Below, piece after piece: positions 18,601 through 22,664 of a stretch of 22,664 nucleotides of DNA (the stretch's first letter is position 1; the number at the start of each line of letters is the position of its first letter). The stretch is from Hypsibius dujardini. Taxonomy: Eukaryota > Tardigrada > Eutardigrada > Parachela > Hypsibiidae. The DNA is taken from positions 1 to 22,664 of the forward strand of contig LRSR01012470.1 in the NCBI GenBank assembly GCA_001579985.1. Reading direction: 5' to 3'. The translations under genes and the position numbers were made by a program. The notes beneath the pieces are model-generated. The model saw only the letters and a program-made list of their open reading frames with translations. It made no database searches and was not told the DNA's origin.

Positions 18601-20851
18601 TATATAGGGACTGTCGTCGTTGCGGCCTTTTCCGGTTGAGAGAGTTTAGCGGGAATTAAAACCAACTCCCCCTCTCTCATCCCGGTAAACTAATCAAAAT
18701 GACGATACCAATACGTAATCGACGGGACCGTTTTAATATTAAACTAAGTTATGAATGCTATTGCTATTCGATCCGCTGAAAATACGCGTACGCTTCTTGC
18801 AGCCGCAAGTCAATGAAACGATGGTAAGGGAAAGGAGAGAAGAGGAAAAGCTGGCTACTTTTTATTCGTGAGAGAAAGTGAGGGAGTTGATGATGCGGGA
18901 AAATCAATGTTTTTTGCTTCACTGGACAGCGTAATGGATCTTATTAGGAATTAAGGGCACTTTATTTACTCCCTCTGCACCCTTTCTTTGGCCAATATGT
19001 TGGTCCCTCCTGGTCTCTGTTCGCGGGCGCCCTAATCGATGGCGCGCAAAAGTACTTACGATAATTTACGAGACACCAACAAAGGCTTCTTACTTGCTTC
19101 CTCCCTCCCTTCTTCTCTATATGTGATATAAAACTCTTCCTCTTGTCCTTTTTGACAGGCCCACTGAGTAACATTTTTGACTTGTTCTCCCACGAGGACG
19201 GACAACATGCGTCTTGACTTCCCTCTTTATACTACGAGTAATAGGGCCACTGAACCTTGCCACAAAAATTAATGCTAAATTTTGCTATTCACAACGCGCA
19301 ATCATAAATATTTTCTTGTGTAGTGCTCGATTACAATTTAAGTTAAGTTACTACAGTAGTAATGAGATGAGCATATGCCGTTTGCAGAATTTTAGAAGGA
19401 GCGTTGCGTTAAGTCTTCCACAAATGCTTACACATTCTAATGACACAAGCACAAACAATGCTTCATCTCATACAGCTCGAGGATCAATAACGACAGCTAA
19501 AACCAAGGACGTTTAAGTATACCACATTAATGACTTTAAAACGAAATGATCGGGTTTGATCTGATGGCTTAAGCTGACTTTATTTTCTTGCTACAATAAC
19601 TTCCCCTCACTATCTCGTATACAATTTCACTCCTAACGACACCACTGGGAGAGCCCTATTCAACCATTTCATATCAAGTGGATACGACAGTAGTACTACG
19701 TGCAGGCAACTATCGCTCAAACAAAATCGTCCGCACTTTCTTCTTTTTTTCATCAAATATAATACATGTACCGACCAAATAAATGCAACACCGATTTTCT
19801 TTTTTACATTCACTACATTTTTTTTTGCTACTTAGTACTTTATACTAAAGCTAAAGTGTAAGAGTCTGATCATGACCTGAAGAGACTAGTACTGCAAGGA
19901 GGAACGTCAGATCGCTATAGTGTCCACGCAGTACCGCAATGAATGGTCCCCTCAAAGAGACAGCACGCCAAAGGGAGTTAATTGAGGGACACTAATCTCA
20001 TTTACAGGGTCTTCATTTTTATCATCTATATTGCCTTGCAAAGGATTCTTTACTAGTGTATTATTACGGTCTACTTAGAGTGTACCTTTGATAAAGTCGA
20101 CTGCCATCTCCAGTCCGTAGGTATCCTTGTCACAATCATCCAAAACATAAGCGCCCAGCTGGATCCCGGGCAGGAGATCCGTCATGTTGAAATGCTGGTT
20201 CACCTGATCGATTGTGTATAGCATCACCTCCATTGCTTGAATCCCACCTTGGCGCATTATTCGGCCGCAGGTGGACTTCTCCTCCCGCTCATGCACCTAC
20301 CAACAACCAAACAAAGATATTATTACTTGTTATGATAATTCAAAACATTACTGATACGTCTATTCATTAAAATCAATAATCCATGTTTATATTAACACGG
20401 AGTATTGAATGGTGACCCTTATGTATACAGGACTTACCATCATCAAACCGCCCAAAACAATCTGACCGTCTACGGTGGCGGCCCGCTTGACTGGCTGTAA
20501 AAAGGACAATCAAATAAAAAAGGAACATTTTACAAGCAATCATTCTATATTTACCCATGTAATGTTAACAAAGTCCCCGGTAATAGTGCGCACAGTCTCC
20601 CAGTTAGCGGCACTTCGCTTGTCCGTTTGCTGTCGCGGTTTAGTCAGGCTTGACTGGCCTTCCTCCTCCTGCCGCTCCCTCGGAGAAGAAGAACGGAGCG
20701 AGCGTAGAAGCAGTTCCTCAGCTGATGAACTCCTGGTTACGCTGATTAGGCACAAGAGTAGCAGGAAATTGAACAGGAAACCCCACCGGGATGAGGATGA
20801 TGAGCATGGCTGTACATGTAGTAGGAGTAGGAGTCTTCCTGGCCAGAGCAT
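14794..20851 (-). CDS. Metabotropic glutamate receptor (class C GPCR), 14 exons, 1030 aa, complete
   Basis: Exons (minus): 20851-20555, 20494-20438, 20296-20086, 18327-18176, 18098-17928, 17842-17698, 17593-17340, 17225-17174, 17048-16812, 16722-16616, 16555-16379, 16271-15783, 15613-15043, 14966-14794. All introns are GT-AG and phases agree; total 3093 nt. The hydrophobic N-terminus is a signal peptide. The Venus-flytrap domain (about 105-555) keeps the residues that bind the glutamate backbone in mGluRs (Ser222, Thr245, Asp265, Tyr293, Asp377). A Cys-rich domain follows (about 575-650), then seven helices (about 661-683, 698-719, 723-745, 771-796, 818-841, 854-876, 883-911). Family motifs seen: TKTNRIARIF, IGFTMYTTCIIWLAF and FAPKMYIILL with PKxY at 904-907. 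The tail ends VQL, a possible class II PDZ ligand. It is a glutamate-gated, G-protein-coupled receptor of the plasma membrane; the subgroup is not assigned. Confidence 0.95.
15637..15718. repeat. Tetranucleotide microsatellite (CTGT/CTGC)n in intron 12
   Basis: Interrupted runs of TGTC and TGCC/CTGC fill about half of the 169-bp intron between exons 12 and 13. The acceptor lies only about 23 bp from the repeat. Confidence 0.95.
18328..20085 (-). other. Intron 3 of the mGluR gene, 1758 bp
   Basis: By far the longest intron of the gene; the others are 60-169 bp. Donor GTACACTC after 20086 and acceptor TTGTAG before 18327. I see no gene, clear repeat or RNA in it. Open frames on the plus strand (for example 19214-19516) show no recognisable protein. 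It may carry regulatory sequence. Confidence 0.7.
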
Positions 20852-22664
20852 CTTGTCACCAAGCTCATCTCCTCATAGGGTAATCAGACTCCTGTTGAAA
20901 CCGAACCGAGTCAATCACTAATTAAGTACCCAAAATTTGTTCAGTGGCAACAAAATTCTCTTAACATGAGTAGAATATAAAACAAAAAAATTCATCAGGA
21001 GGAATTGTGAAGCCGTTTGTCTGGTAGGATAATCGGATGCGTGTTTGTGTTGTGGCTTAGCCGGGCATAAAAGGCGGCAAAGGGCGCCACATTAAATCGA
21101 CACTCGCTCACTCGTACAGTACTCTACAGTATAGGGGCGCGTGTGGCATATCAGATGAATAATCGGGATTAGGCACGGGAGCCTCATAAAAAAATATAAC
21201 TGCCGGGCGTGAAAAAGAAAGGAAAGAGAAGGAGAAGAGAGCCGCGCCGCCGCGAGTGAGAGTGAGCAAGAGTCCGCCGTTTAATTTCTCCGCTTCATGC
21301 ACCACCGCAACGCAACTCTCTAACTTAGCCATACACCCAATAACTCCTTATACCCATACAATATAGAGCTCTTTCCCCATCATCATCCACACATACTTTG
21401 GAGGGGGTGCTTATGCAGCTGTTTCGGGATCAATATTTTTCTTGCACCACATTAGCAATGACCAGCAGCATGCATTCAGAAAGAAGGCTAACTGTTTTAC
21501 CTGCCTTTTGCCCGCGGTTAAACATGACAAATTCTGCAGATATCTATTTTCGTCATACCTTGACGTCTCGTCAATCAGTTAGACCTCTAAAATTCCAATA
21601 AACCCAAGCAGCAATAAATCGTATTATTTTTGTGACAAATGGGCGTCCAACGCACCCGGAGCAAGCATATAGCACACTCAAGTTGTTTAGGGTCTCCGAG
21701 CCGGAAGTAACACGGATCACTCAAGCTTTCACTGCTATCACATTTCATATTATCAATGCCATCTAATTAACATAATTGACAATGCTAGAGTTTAAGGGTC
21801 GGATTAAGCTTCGGAAAGGTGAATTTTCTGTAATAATGAAATAATTGTCCTATGCATATGTGCACTTATTCGAAACACGCTTTAACTCCAATCAATACTT
21901 TTTACATTCACTTTTTGTGCAGTTAAGCATTTGAGTGCGGCCAGCCGATTTGAGTTTGAGCGAGGGCGAGAGATGATGAGAAAAGAGCAGCCGGAAGCAA
22001 CACTTACCGTTCCCAGCTAAAAAAGTATGCAGCATCCTATCGATGGACGGGCTTTAACGTAAACAGCGACAGAGAGAGAGGATCACAGTGATAAATGATG
22101 TATGAATGATAAGGGCATCACGTATACATAACACATCCAAGAAAGTTGATTAGCATATAGAGAACGGAAGGAGCCGTAGGATTGGAAACGTTAACAGTTG
22201 CTGTACAGAAGGAAGGGTGTGCATGCTCCTTTACGCAGACAGAAAGACTAGGACTTACTGTATGATGGAGAAATAATCTGTCTCAGGCATGCAATCTTAC
22301 TTTCCTCCCACTCTCTCCTTGTTAACAAAACAAAGTATAAGCAAATCCATCTATGCTTCTTGACTTGTCGTCCCTCCTTCCCGCTCTCACTTTGAGGAGC
22401 TTGCAAAAAGCCGACCTCAACACAAAAACATGTATACTATACTAACTGTACATGCATCCATCCACCGGAAGGAAGGAAGTGAGGGAGGAAGGAAGCAGCA
22501 GAATGAGCGGACCCACAAAAACATAGAAAGGATAGGACAATAAAAGCGGGGACTCTCTTCTCTTCCTTTCCTCTCGACTCGATCGTTCCCCTGCCATCCC
22601 ATTCACTCGCTTCATGCCGCCATTCAGTCATCTCCTTTCTATTAGCGCCGCTAAACAAACTTGT
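20852..22664. other. 5' flank of the mGluR gene, no gene recognised
   Basis: I find no convincing coding sequence on either strand. It contains purine-rich stretches (about 21205-21270, 22460-22500) and a 16-bp sequence at 22152-22167 also found at 14279-14294. It probably holds the receptor's promoter and 5' UTR; I could not place a start site. The receptor ATG (20851) has A at -3, a favourable context. Confidence 0.5.

Noticed and set aside
19214-19516. 100-codon plus-strand ORF in intron 3
   Set aside because: No recognisable domain, A+T-rich sequence, no supporting signals.
20475-20921. Plus-strand ORF of 148 codons opposite receptor exons 1 and 2
   Set aside because: Shadow of the receptor's Ser/Arg-rich first exon; no family features and no own promoter.

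Overview
The window looks like nuclear DNA of an invertebrate animal. The evidence is a spliced metabotropic glutamate receptor (mGluR) gene with short GT-AG introns, a large LTR retrotransposon, hairpin repeats and a tetranucleotide microsatellite. I cannot name the phylum from sequence alone.

Left part (1-13455, minus strand): one very large Ty3/gypsy-like LTR retroelement. Its 5' LTR is complete (13171-13455). The window edge cuts its 3' LTR (1-161). The shared 161 bp differ at only two sites. In element order the parts are: leader and possible primer-binding site; an intact 938-codon gag-protease frame carrying two zinc knuckles and apparently two protease-like domains, of which only the second has the catalytic DTGS; pol (reverse transcriptase, RNase H, integrase, GPY/F end) in many successive reading frames; an envelope-like region, also in many frames; a further broken coding region of unknown function (about 3619-1756); about 1 kb of non-coding DNA with 88-bp tandem repeats, an A25 tract and a good core promoter; and an intact 194-codon basic ORF ending just before the 3' LTR. 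With two full LTRs the element would be about 13.6 kb, far above the usual 5-8 kb. Two extra coding regions downstream of env plus an internal promoter make it resemble a complex retrovirus in layout. This is the most unusual content of the window.

Middle (13456-14793): repeat-rich spacer. It holds an inverted pair of 46-bp arms about 630 bp apart and a 241-bp near-perfect hairpin element that sits directly beyond the poly(A) signal of the receptor gene.

Right part (14794-20851, minus strand): a complete 14-exon mGluR gene. I reconstructed all exons. Every junction is GT-AG, the phases agree, and the exons sum to 3093 nt, or 1030 codons plus stop. The last exon (14794-14966) is too short to stand out as an ORF and ends in a possible PDZ ligand. 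From 20852 to 22664 I recognise no gene; it is presumably the 5' flank of the receptor gene.

The receptor exons are perfectly in frame while pol and env of the retroelement are not. The frame breaks are therefore probably a property of this element copy, or of consensus errors in a repeat family, rather than of general sequence quality.
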